From: Treponema sp. | GTDB taxonomy: Bacteria; Spirochaetota; Spirochaetia; Treponematales; Breznakiellaceae | DNA length: 27,580 bases | Assembly (NCBI GenBank): GCA_009786715.1 | Contig: WQRN01000013.1 | Span: 1-27,580, forward strand | Reading direction: 5' to 3' | Shown: positions 16,353 through 23,647 of the stretch, piece by piece | How positions within the stretch are numbered: the stretch's first letter is position 1 | Layout of the letters: each line of letters begins with the position of its first letter | Position numbers and translations under genes: made by a program | Notes under the pieces: generated by a model | What the model was told of the DNA's origin: nothing | The model's database searches: none | The model's input: the letters and a program-made list of their open reading frames with translations, nothing else

Positions 16353-17066
16353 ATGGGTGACGCAAGAGAACTATTATTAGAAGGGATTGAAATTCTTTGC
16401 GGAGACGATTCTGATATCGAGTTATTGATTGCACCTAACAAAGATAGAATTGTCACTCTGCTCTGTCAGTATATAAACGAGATAGAAACTTTTAATCCGG
16501 CATACGGCTTAGTGGGCGCAACCGGCACAAATGAGATAATTATAAAGCATATACTCGATTCTCTCGCGCCGCTTGGAATAATTTCCCGGCTCTGCGCCTC
16601 TCAGTGTGAAAAATCTGTGGCTATTGCCGATGCCGGTTCAGGCGCAGGATTACCAGGAATACCTCTTGCAATCGCTATGCCTGATGCCAGTTTTACTTTA
16701 ATCGAACGCATGGAACGCAGAGCCGGGTTTTTGTTGAATACAAAAGCGGTATTATCTCTTGCCAATGCGGATGTAAAAGAAAGCGAACTTGAAAAAGTAA
16801 CTAGCGGCCAATTCGACATGATCACTTTCCGCGCATTCGCGCCCATCGAACCGAAGCTGTTAAAAACATTAACCAGAGCCTGTAAACCGCACGGAACAAT
16901 CGCCGCCTATAAAGGCAGGCGCGAAAAGATCGAAGAAGAGCTGGCAACATTGCAAAACTCCGGCTTTAATTACGAAATAATCCCCTACAAAGTACCGTTT
17001 TTGGATGAAGAAAGGCATTTATTGATACTTAATAAAAACACAATAACCGCCGATAATATAGCCTGA
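16353..17066 (+). CDS. rsmG: 16S rRNA (guanine527-N7)-methyltransferase RsmG
   Basis: A 237-aa RsmG (GidB) protein. The AdoMet-binding motif DAGSGAGLPGIPLAI is at residues 93-107, preceded by FNPAYGLVG and the characteristic HILDSL (66-71); the later segments FDMITFRAFAP and YKGRREKIEEEL fit the family. The enzyme methylates G527 of 16S rRNA; loss gives low-level streptomycin resistance. It is slightly longer than many homologues because of an N-terminal extension. The stop is 7 nt before fliS, so it is translated in one operon with the flagellar chaperones. The ATG lies 15 nt after GAGG, a weak ribosome-binding context. The association rsmG–fliS fits a spirochaete arrangement, as I recall it. 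Confidence 0.95.
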   Translation: MGDARELLLEGIEILCGDDSDIELLIAPNKDRIVTLLCQYINEIETFNPAYGLVGATGTNEIIIKHILDSLAPLGIISRLCASQCEKSVAIADAGSGAGLPGIPLAIAMPDASFTLIERMERRAGFLLNTKAVLSLANADVKESELEKVTSGQFDMITFRAFAPIEPKLLKTLTRACKPHGTIAAYKGRREKIEEELATLQNSGFNYEIIPYKVPFLDEERHLLILNKNTITADNIA

Positions 17067-17073
17067 GGGGACT

Positions 17074-17517
17074 ATGTCATATAAAAACGCGTCATCCACT
17101 TATAAAGAGACCAAAGTTAAGACCGCAGGTCAGGGTCAACTAATCGTCATGCTGTACGACGAAACGGTAAGGCAAATGACTACTGCCATTGAGTTAATGC
17201 AGCTTGAAAAAACCAAAAGAGAGCCCGGCAGAATCGAACAGATCAATAAAGCGGTCATGAAAACCGAAGAAATTATCACAGAGCTGATGGCTTCTCTCGA
17301 TTTTGATCAGGGCGGAGAAATCGCAAAAAATCTGTTTTCCCTGTACACATGGTTTAACAGGGAACTTGTGGAAGCAAGCATAAATCAGGATATTAATAGA
17401 ATCACAACAGTTAAAGACATGCTTGCCGATTTAAGAAATACATGGAGCGCAGTAGCAAACCAAAAACCGGTAGAAATGCCCAGAGAGGCAGCGGTTGGTT
17501 TAAATATCGCGGGATAG
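17074..17517 (+). CDS. fliS: Flagellar export chaperone FliS
   Basis: A 147-aa FliS. The N-terminus MSYKNASSTYKETKVKTAGQ and the GQLIVMLYDETVRQM helix are diagnostic, followed by the four-helix bundle with LMASLDFDQGGEIAKNLFSLYTWF and a less conserved tail. FliS binds the C-terminus of flagellin, prevents premature polymerisation and delivers it to the flagellar type III export gate. GAGGGG lies immediately upstream of the ATG. It follows rsmG by 7 nt and precedes the FlgN-like gene by 19 nt. In spirochaetes the cargo would be the periplasmic flagellar filament proteins. The length is within range for the family. Confidence 0.95.
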   Translation: MSYKNASSTYKETKVKTAGQGQLIVMLYDETVRQMTTAIELMQLEKTKREPGRIEQINKAVMKTEEIITELMASLDFDQGGEIAKNLFSLYTWFNRELVEASINQDINRITTVKDMLADLRNTWSAVANQKPVEMPREAAVGLNIAG

Positions 17518-17536
17518 CGAATATCAGGGAGGGAAT

Positions 17537-18067
17537 ATGGCAATTTTAACAGACGAAATAACAACAACAACCGAAATTAACCCGGCGGAGCTGGCTCAAA
17601 GAGTCGCGATTTTAAAGCGTTTCAAAATACTGCTTTCACAGCAGAGGGAAAGGTTCCGCTCATATCTCGATTTGCTTGATAAACAGCAAAATGTAATTGA
17701 ATCAGGCAGCGCCGAGGATCTTTTAACTTATGTCGAAATAGAAGAAAAAATCGTCGCGGACATTTTCTCGATTCAGAAAGTAATTGATCCTCTGGAAGAA
17801 ATGTACAACTCCGTTGTTTCCGGTCAAAACCAGCCGAAAGTCCCGGTCTCTGAAAACGCGGAAGAAGTACCGAGCCTGAAAGCATCACTTGAAAATCTTA
17901 AAAACGAAGCCGTTATCCGCTCTACCAAAAACAAAGAACTGCTTTCCAAACGCATGCTTGAATTACGCCAGGAAATCACCACATTGCGCAACAACCCCTA
18001 TGCCGGAGCCGGACGAACCGCCTACAGCAATTCCAACAAAGCCTCACTCGTAGACCTTAAAGGTTAA
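17537..18067 (+). CDS. FlgN-like flagellar export chaperone
   Basis: A 176-aa, largely alpha-helical protein predicted to be a coiled coil, with heptad-rich segments at residues ~18-85 (RVAILKRFKILLSQQRERFRSYL) and ~112-152. The C-terminus NNPYAGAGRTAYSN followed by LVDLKG matches the end of FlgN/FlgN-like proteins, which hold the hook-associated proteins FlgK and FlgL before export. A GGGAGG ribosome-binding site precedes the ATG. Position right after fliS strongly supports an export-chaperone role. The call is by context and tail motif; sequence conservation in this family is low, so a more general flagellar helper cannot be excluded. Confidence 0.78.
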   Translation: MAILTDEITTTTEINPAELAQRVAILKRFKILLSQQRERFRSYLDLLDKQQNVIESGSAEDLLTYVEIEEKIVADIFSIQKVIDPLEEMYNSVVSGQNQPKVPVSENAEEVPSLKASLENLKNEAVIRSTKNKELLSKRMLELRQEITTLRNNPYAGAGRTAYSNSNKASLVDLKG

Positions 18068-18078
18068 AAAAAGGTACA

Positions 18079-18153
18079 TGGTGGACGATACTGGGATTGA
18101 ACCAGTGACTTCTACCGTGTGAAGGTAGCACTCTCCCGCTGAGTTAATCGTCC
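18079..18153 (-). tRNA. tRNA-Val (CAC)
   Basis: On the minus strand the acceptor stem GGACGAT (18147-18153) pairs with ATCGTCC (18083-18089), a discriminator A follows and CCA is encoded. The D arm reads ACTCAGCGGGAGAGT, the anticodon arm CTACC-TTCACAC-GGTAG gives anticodon CAC, and the T arm ACTGG-TTCAATC-CCAGT is regular. It reads valine GTG codons. It lies 12 nt after the FlgN-like gene on the opposite strand. Confidence 0.95.
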
Positions 18154-18183
18154 ACCAAATACCATTGTCAAAAATCGTGGCTT

Positions 18184-18293
18184 CTACCGGGTGTCATTGC
18201 CGGGCGGCTGAATAGCCGCCCATATAATCCTTCCTTACAATGCGCGACTCGAAGGGTCGCTTGGTAGTACTCTAACCACTGAGTTAATCGCCC
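18184..18293 (-). pseudogene. Broken tRNA-like sequence (tRNA-Val-like 5' half)
   Basis: On the minus strand 18293-18263 is a good 5' half of a tRNA: acceptor strand GGGCGAT, TA, D arm ACTCAGTGGTTAGAGT, then anticodon stem strand CTACC, very like the neighbouring tRNA-Val. Then 74 nt intervene before a matching GGTAG strand (18184-18188) followed by AAGCCAC, like AAGTCAC of the intact tRNA. No regular T arm or ATCGCCC acceptor strand follows. The intervening part holds two perfect hairpins: GCGAC/GTCGC (18244-18260) and GGGCGGCT/AGCCGCCC (18202-18221). I read it as a decayed or chimeric tRNA copy; whether it is expressed or processed cannot be told. Confidence 0.6.
18202..18221. other. GC-rich perfect hairpin inside the tRNA-like remnant
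   Basis: GGGCGGCT and AGCCGCCC form a perfect 8-bp stem with the 4-nt loop GAAT. No T-run follows on either strand, so a terminator is not supported. An outer CATTG/CAATG pair (18195-18199, 18238-18242) nests around it. Confidence 0.55.
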
Positions 18294-18299
18294 GAGCTG

Positions 18300-19292
18300 T
18301 TATTCTGCTTTTGTTGCGTCGTCTGCGGCGGAGTCTGACGGGGAAAAGTTGATGTTCTTTACAAACTCGCAGGCTTCTTTAGCGCCTACTTCTCTGTTCA
18401 TACCGGCGTCTTCCCAATCTACAGAAAGCGGGCCTTTGTAGTTGATCGCGTTCAGTTCGCGGATGAAGTTTTCAAAGTCAACATCTCCGTGTCCCGGCGA
18501 GCGGAAATTCCAGCCGCGTCTGACATCGCCGAAGCTCAGCATAGAGCCGAGTATACCGGATTTGCCGTCTAACGTAACCGCAACATCTTTCATATGCACA
18601 TGCAGCAGCTGTCTGTGGAAATCCCGGATAAAAATTGTGGGGTTTACACCCTGCCATACAAGATGAGAAGGATCAAGATTAAACCCGAGAGTTTTACGGT
18701 TCTTGAATTCTTTGAGAAGCCGTTCTGCGGTGTAGTAATCGAAGGCGATCTGGGCAGGATGAACTTCCAGCGCGAACTTAATACCGTTCTTGTCAAAGTC
18801 GTCAAAAATCGGCGTCCAGAGTTTGATAATCTGCGCGTAAGCGTCGTTTATCATCTGCTCCGTTGTTTGAGGAAATGAATACCAGTATGCCCAAATGGGG
18901 CTGCCCATAAAACCTGTAACAATTTTAACGCCGAGATTTTTCGCTGCCGCCGCGGCGTACTTCATTTCCTGAATTGCCCACTTGCGGATCTCTTCCGGTT
19001 TTGTTCCGGCGCCGGAGGGGACAAGAGAACTTAAACGAGGATCGGGATTGTCGCCTACGCACTGGCCGATTTGGTGGGTTCCGATCGCTAAAACTTTTAA
19101 TCCGTTATTTTTTAATATATTTTTACGTTCTTCAACGTATTTAGGATCAGCCGCGGCTTTCTTTAAATCCAGATGATCGCCCAAACAGGCAATTTCTACC
19201 CCTTCATAGCCGAAGGATTTTGCTTTTTCGCAGAATTTTTCAAAGGGCATATCCGCCCACTGTCCAGAAAATAGGGTTACCGGTCTTGACAT
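18300..19292 (-). CDS. Sugar phosphate isomerase/epimerase-like TIM-barrel protein
   Basis: A 330-aa protein of the xylose isomerase-like/AP endonuclease 2 TIM-barrel superfamily. The N-terminus RPVTLFSGQWADMPFEKFCEKAKSFGYEGVEIA is the first strand and helix. Candidate metal ligands occur in order: Glu in FALEVHP, Asp/His in FNLDPSHLVWQG, His in LLHVHMKDV and Glu in LSVDWEDAG. Such enzymes isomerise or epimerise sugars or inositol derivatives, or oxidise them with partners; the substrate is not deducible. Start is the ATG at 19292 with an ideal GGAGGT 4 nt upstream; the frame is open to 19349, but that extension looks like untranslated leader. It diverges from the aminopeptidase gene. Confidence 0.87.
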   Translation of the reverse strand: MSRPVTLFSGQWADMPFEKFCEKAKSFGYEGVEIACLGDHLDLKKAAADPKYVEERKNILKNNGLKVLAIGTHQIGQCVGDNPDPRLSSLVPSGAGTKPEEIRKWAIQEMKYAAAAAKNLGVKIVTGFMGSPIWAYWYSFPQTTEQMINDAYAQIIKLWTPIFDDFDKNGIKFALEVHPAQIAFDYYTAERLLKEFKNRKTLGFNLDPSHLVWQGVNPTIFIRDFHRQLLHVHMKDVAVTLDGKSGILGSMLSFGDVRRGWNFRSPGHGDVDFENFIRELNAINYKGPLSVDWEDAGMNREVGAKEACEFVKNINFSPSDSAADDATKAE

Positions 19293-19320
19293 ATATACCT
19301 CCAAGGGGAACTGTCTGGCT

Positions 19321-19349
19321 ATGATAGAATAATAATAAACAAAATGCAA
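19321..19349 (-). promoter_or_regulatory. Sigma-70-type promoter of the TIM-barrel gene
   Basis: On the minus strand TTGCAT (19344-19349) and TATCAT (19321-19326) are spaced by exactly 17 nt. Transcription would start near 19314, leaving a ~20-nt leader that includes the GGAGGT ribosome-binding site. It supports the ATG at 19292 over longer starts. Confidence 0.6.
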
Positions 19350-19369
19350 GTATATGAGTAAGGGATTGT

Positions 19370-20416
19370 ATGAATAATATCAGGATTTTCCGCCTGCCGC
19401 CTGTTTTTTCAGCCGCTATTCTACTGGCTGTTTCAGGCTTATTTTCAGGCTGCTACACTCTCACTCAGGGCGCGGCAATGATAGGATACCTGAATAAAGC
19501 CATTCCTCTGGATCAGGTTGACGATAAGGAGTTTGTAAAGCTTGTAGCGGATATCCGCGAATTCGCAATGAAAGAACTGGGTCTTGCCGAGAGCCGCAAT
19601 TACACAAAGTATGTAAGCATAGACAGAGATTACCTCGCGGCGATTGTTTCCGCTTCGGCTAAAGATTCATTTTACAAGCATGAATGGAATTATCCTGTTG
19701 TAGGCAGGATGCCGTATAAAGGTTTTTTCAATATTGAAGGCGCGCGCAAAGAGAGAGCGAAACTTGAAAAAAAAGGCCTGGATGTCTGGGTGCGTCCGGT
19801 TGACGCCTTCAGCACGCTTGGGTGGTTCAGAGATCCGCTTTATTCATACATGAGCAATTATTCCCCTTCAAGGCTTGCAGATCTAATCATTCACGAACTT
19901 GTACATTCTACGGTATTCATTAAAGGGAAAGTTAAGTTTAACGAAGAACTGGCGGAATTCATCGGTACAGAAGGCAGCAGGCTTTTTATCGAAACGCGCT
20001 ACGGACCGGATTCAAAAGAGTATGCTGAGATGTTTTCATCTGCGCAGGACAGTAAAAAATATATTGAATTCATTCAAGAATTAATTTTTGATCTTGAAAC
20101 TCTTTATTCAAGTGAAATCAGCAGGGAAGAAAAATTAACAGAAAAAGAGAGGATTATAAACGCGGCAAAAGAAAGATTTAACAGCGAGTATGAAAGCCGT
20201 TTTTTAAGCGGCAACTACAGAGGTTTTTCAGATTTACCGATTAATAACGCCTACCTTGAGCTTTACAGGCTGTATCACGATGAAGAAAATTTTTACGGTG
20301 ATTTATATGAGCGCACAGGAAGCAATCTTGTAACTTTTATCGCCGCGGCGAAAACTATAACAAAAAAAGGCGGAGAACCCAGAACTCAGCTTGAAAACGC
20401 CTTGCTGCGGCAATAA
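19370..20416 (+). CDS. Putative aminopeptidase lipoprotein (PF10023-like)
   Basis: A 348-aa lipoprotein: signal peptide with lipobox LFSGC, lipidated cysteine at 28. The zinc metallopeptidase motif HELVH is at residues 175-179 (in LADLIIHELVHSTVFIKG), with the third ligand likely in NEELAEF (191-197). The pattern YYVQAARGH-type start is replaced here by CYTLTQGAAMIGYL, which is the family's usual first segment after the cysteine. It matches the predicted aminopeptidase family of bacterial lipoproteins, mostly from proteobacteria and spirochaetes; substrates are unknown. AAGGGA lies 7 nt before the ATG. Its stop is 1 nt from the stop of the converging transglycosylase gene. Confidence 0.88.
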   Translation: MNNIRIFRLPPVFSAAILLAVSGLFSGCYTLTQGAAMIGYLNKAIPLDQVDDKEFVKLVADIREFAMKELGLAESRNYTKYVSIDRDYLAAIVSASAKDSFYKHEWNYPVVGRMPYKGFFNIEGARKERAKLEKKGLDVWVRPVDAFSTLGWFRDPLYSYMSNYSPSRLADLIIHELVHSTVFIKGKVKFNEELAEFIGTEGSRLFIETRYGPDSKEYAEMFSSAQDSKKYIEFIQELIFDLETLYSSEISREEKLTEKERIINAAKERFNSEYESRFLSGNYRGFSDLPINNAYLELYRLYHDEENFYGDLYERTGSNLVTFIAAAKTITKKGGEPRTQLENALLRQ

Positions 20417-20417
20417 A

Positions 20418-22427
20418 CTACTGTCCGCTGTAATACAATTCCTGATAAACCCTTGCCGCGCCTAAAACCCTTTTGCCGTAATCTCTGGTTTCCAAAATTG
20501 GAACTGTTTCTGAAAATAAATCAACAGGCAGTCTGCTGGCTGTGCGCAATCTCCGTATCCGGTTCTGTCCGCCGTTATAGGCCATCAGCGCGAGTATTGT
20601 CTCGTTGTTAAAATAATCCATCAGATTTTTAAAATAATACGTCCCTATATGAACATTTAACTCAGGGTTTGTAGAATCAATATTGCCGTCCGTTCCTGTG
20701 TAGTCAGGTCCGCCTGTCCGCCTTAAACGGTCGGCCATATCCTTCGCGGTGTAAGGCATCAACTGCATCAATCCCACAGCGCCGGCATGAGAAACAACAG
20801 CGCTTCTGAACGCGCTTTCCGAGCGGGTAAGACCGTAAAGAAGCGACGGCGCAAAACCGAATTGATCCGCGTATGTTTCTATTAATTCGCGGAAAGGGAG
20901 CGGAAACATCAGTTCCCAATTGCGCCTGTCTTTGTTATACCCTTCCATGTAAATAAAAAGAGAGGAAAGGCGCATAGACTGAGGATACATTTCCTCTTTG
21001 TCATACGTTTTCGCTAAAACGCGCATTTCATCCGGAGTTAACTCCTTCTCCAAAGCTCTTGAATACGAAATGGAATAATCCGCCGCGCCGTATTTAAAAA
21101 AATCAAGAAGAAATTCCAGAGCCTGCGAATACCCGGAAGCGGGTATATCATCGGCGGATTTATCCGCCAATTCAAAAAACGGCAGTTCAAGAACGTCCGC
21201 GCTTAACGCGCGGTAGTAAAACGACGGCACAGAAAAAATAATTCCTGTATTATACGCAATACGGTAATAAGAAGCGGAATTCGCTGTTTCCGTATTTGCA
21301 AGCTGTGCGGCAAGACGGGAATCAGCCGAACTAAGATAATCATTTTCAATTAAGCGCGCTATAACCCACGCGTAACTTGTTTTAAAATTACCGGCATCCA
21401 AATTTTGCATCAAGGCAAACGTTTTTACAACATTGCTCCACTCTCTTCCTGAAACAAGCTTATGTAAAAATCTTTCCATTATATCGTTATAATAACTGCC
21501 CCTATGCCACCTTGAAACATACTGCTCCATTTTTTCAATAAAACCGCCGGAAGGCCCCGTAATAATCGAATCCAGAATATACCATATACAGGCGTCCTGC
21601 TGGTTCAAATCGGGAGCGTCAGGCAGAGCCTGTTCAAAAAGCGAAACAGTCCTTGCGCTCTGCCCTCCAATCCTGCGCGAAACCCTCGCGGCGTAAAAAC
21701 TGAGCCTGTAGCGTAAATCCATTAATACATCAGGCGCATCAGACATTTCCCGCGGCAGATTTTCGATCCACTTTTGAAAAAGAACAAGACCTTCGTCTTT
21801 TGTCTGCGTGTATACAAATGTTCTTCCCAGGGCATTTATCAAACCCGGATACTCCATGAATAAATCAGGCATTTGATCCGGCCAAACACCGTCATCCTGA
21901 AAAAAACGAAAAAGCGGCAGAGCTTCATTATACTGAAGCCGCGAAACCGCGAAATACCCCGCTGTTGCGGCTATTTCGTTATGTGTAAAAGAAATTTTTC
22001 TCTTAGAACATTCATTTAATAAATACTGCCTTGCCTCGATAAAAGATACGGTATTTAAATCATGGTTAAGAAGGAAGGAAAGTATGCGTTCTTTTTTTAT
22101 ATCCTGTCCCGCGCTGGATGTCATATCGAAAACCTCAGCCCAAAAGCCGTACGCTTCCTTTTTTATACGCTCTGCGGTTTTACGCGAGATTTCAGCTCCC
22201 TGCATGTGCAAAACCGCCAATTCTTCCGCAGCGTAACGCCTCGCGTATTCGTTAGGGCTTGAAAGAGCTTTTTCAAACAGAGCGGTTTTTTCATCAATTG
22301 ATTCATTCATCAGCGCAAGATAGAAATCGCCCCTCGGCATTTGAGTAACGCAGGAAAAAGTAAATAATGAAAAGAAAATAAAAACGCACAGCCGCGCGAA
22401 GGAGCAAAAAACATTGTAGTTGTGCAT
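20418..22427 (-). CDS. Soluble-type lytic murein transglycosylase lipoprotein
   Basis: A 669-aa protein with a lipoprotein signal (LFTFSC, cysteine 26). Residues ~40-510 form an all-helical region typical of the superhelical U/L domains of Slt70-type enzymes. The C-terminal GH23 catalytic domain starts near residue 508 (LIETYADQFGFAPSLLYGLTRSESAFRSAVVSHAGAVGLMQLMP, in part), with catalytic Glu537 in TRSESAF, the GLMQLMP motif and ALMAYNGG. It cleaves peptidoglycan glycan strands, leaving 1,6-anhydro-MurNAc ends, in the periplasm. GGAGAT lies before the ATG. It follows the LysM gene by 35 nt, and the two are probably co-transcribed from the promoter at 23500-23527. All catalytic motifs are intact. 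Confidence 0.92.
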   Translation of the reverse strand: MHNYNVFCSFARLCVFIFFSLFTFSCVTQMPRGDFYLALMNESIDEKTALFEKALSSPNEYARRYAAEELAVLHMQGAEISRKTAERIKKEAYGFWAEVFDMTSSAGQDIKKERILSFLLNHDLNTVSFIEARQYLLNECSKRKISFTHNEIAATAGYFAVSRLQYNEALPLFRFFQDDGVWPDQMPDLFMEYPGLINALGRTFVYTQTKDEGLVLFQKWIENLPREMSDAPDVLMDLRYRLSFYAARVSRRIGGQSARTVSLFEQALPDAPDLNQQDACIWYILDSIITGPSGGFIEKMEQYVSRWHRGSYYNDIMERFLHKLVSGREWSNVVKTFALMQNLDAGNFKTSYAWVIARLIENDYLSSADSRLAAQLANTETANSASYYRIAYNTGIIFSVPSFYYRALSADVLELPFFELADKSADDIPASGYSQALEFLLDFFKYGAADYSISYSRALEKELTPDEMRVLAKTYDKEEMYPQSMRLSSLFIYMEGYNKDRRNWELMFPLPFRELIETYADQFGFAPSLLYGLTRSESAFRSAVVSHAGAVGLMQLMPYTAKDMADRLRRTGGPDYTGTDGNIDSTNPELNVHIGTYYFKNLMDYFNNETILALMAYNGGQNRIRRLRTASRLPVDLFSETVPILETRDYGKRVLGAARVYQELYYSGQ

Positions 22428-22462
22428 TTATCTCCTTCGCGTAACACCGCCTGAATTATTAA

Positions 22463-23452
22463 TTAGTTTTTCGGAGGAATACGAATCGTCCTTCCGGAAA
22501 TAATCAGGTTTGCGTTACGAATATTATTAAAACGCGCGATTCTCGGATACTGCCACGGATCGCGGTAGAACGCTTCTGCAATGTCCCATAACGTATCACC
22601 CCAGCGAATCCTGTAGTTGACGCCTTCTCTCGGAATCGTCGCAGGCACGTTATACGAAGCAACAGGCGGATTCCTTCCATCGGTACGGCGCGCAGTCTGG
22701 CTTTGCACAGGCGCGGCCGGCGCTTGAATCACAGGCGGCGGCTCTATAATCTGCTTAACTGGTTCTGTCTGTCTTACAGGCTCAGGCTGTTTAACAGGTT
22801 CCGGTTCAGGCTGCCGCACCGGCTCAGGATCCGGCTGCTTTACGGGTTCCGGATCGGGCTGCCTGACAGGTTCATACACAGCCGTCGCGGCGGGTTTATT
22901 AAACCATGAACGGACAACATCCATGCCGCCGAGGAAGAACAGCCATCCGGCTAAAAGACCTAAAAGAAGCAGTATAACAATTAAAATAATAATCCATGTT
23001 TTTGAGGAACTTTCCTTGCGCACCTTTTCAGCCTGATTGTACAAGCCTGAAGGAGGCTCTTCGTTTGCTTCCAGCTCAAAGTCCGGAAGATCAACATCGC
23101 GTGAAGTTTCATCAAGCGATTTTAGGGAAACATTTAAAATATAATGCTCGCCGCCTGAACCTGTATCAAGGTCAATCGCGTCAGCGATGATTTCACCGTT
23201 TTCGTCTGAAGAAATAACCATTTCGATGGAAGGATCGCCCTTGGGCTTTGGCTTTACATTTTCAACAACAAGGCTGCCGATATACTGAGCGTCTGTCATG
23301 ACGTTTGTCTGACTTCTGTATAAATCAATTTGAACGCTTGGCTGGTTATCGTGGACTGTGGTAAGAATCAATCTCTTTTTTATTGAAGAAAACTCCTCCA
23401 TTATGGGGTAGAATTCTCCGTTGGCGATTTTAATGCCAATATTTGATGCCAT
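22463..23452 (-). CDS. DnaK substrate-binding-like domain, membrane helix and LysM domain
   Basis: A 329-aa protein without signal peptide. Residues ~4-112 resemble the beta-sandwich substrate-binding domain of DnaK: IGIKIANGEFYPIMEE, LTTVHDNQPSVQIDLY, IGSLVVENVKPKPKGDPSIEM and DENGEIIADAIDLDTG match in order the DnaK segments around LGIETMGG, FSTAEDNQ, GxPQIEV and DADGILHVSAKDKNSG. No ATPase domain is present. A membrane helix follows (152-178), with basic residues before it, which puts the N-terminus in the cytoplasm. A proline-rich PEPVKQ/PDPEPVRQ repeat (196-240) and a LysM domain (279-326, RIRWGDTLWDIAEAFY) follow on the periplasmic side. LysM binds peptidoglycan. It precedes the transglycosylase gene in one operon. 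AAGGAG is the ribosome-binding site. Confidence 0.85.
   Translation of the reverse strand: MASNIGIKIANGEFYPIMEEFSSIKKRLILTTVHDNQPSVQIDLYRSQTNVMTDAQYIGSLVVENVKPKPKGDPSIEMVISSDENGEIIADAIDLDTGSGGEHYILNVSLKSLDETSRDVDLPDFELEANEEPPSGLYNQAEKVRKESSSKTWIIILIVILLLLGLLAGWLFFLGGMDVVRSWFNKPAATAVYEPVRQPDPEPVKQPDPEPVRQPEPEPVKQPEPVRQTEPVKQIIEPPPVIQAPAAPVQSQTARRTDGRNPPVASYNVPATIPREGVNYRIRWGDTLWDIAEAFYRDPWQYPRIARFNNIRNANLIISGRTIRIPPKN
22744..22866. repeat. Imperfect tandem repeat encoding a Pro-rich spacer
   Basis: Within the LysM gene, units of about 24 nt encode degenerate P-(D/E)-P-E-P-V-(K/R)-Q repeats, about six copies. They form the extended, charged periplasmic spacer between the membrane helix and the LysM domain. 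Repeat number may vary between strains. Confidence 0.75.
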
Positions 23453-23499
23453 GGGGTTAGCTCCTTTTTCCCAGACTTTAAAAACAGCCTTCTTTTAAG

Positions 23500-23527
23500 T
23501 TTATACTTTAAATTTGCCTTCTGTCAA
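23500..23527 (-). promoter_or_regulatory. Strong sigma-70-type promoter of the LysM–transglycosylase operon
   Basis: On the minus strand TTGACA (23522-23527) and TATAAA (23500-23505) are 16 nt apart. Transcription would start about 40 nt before the ATG at 23452, leaving a leader that contains the AGGAG ribosome-binding site. Confidence 0.7.
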
Positions 23528-23647
23528 GAGTGACATGCCTCTAAAAAACAGAAATATAAGTCAAATGGCGTCTATTTATGTTAAAATTGACGCATTTATC
23601 AGTAAAAGCAGTATCAAAAAACATAAAAGTGACCGATAATAAGAATT

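Noticed and set aside
18202..18221. Rho-independent terminator
   Set aside because: The stem is strong but no T-run follows on either strand.
18189..18262. Group I or archaeal-type intron in a tRNA
   Set aside because: At 74 nt it is too short for a group I intron, and the 3' half of the tRNA is not intact, so a spliced product would not be a tRNA.
22744..22866. CRISPR-like array in the repeated stretch
   Set aside because: The units are imperfect, contiguous and coding (Pro-Glu-Val-Gln repeats) with no spacers.
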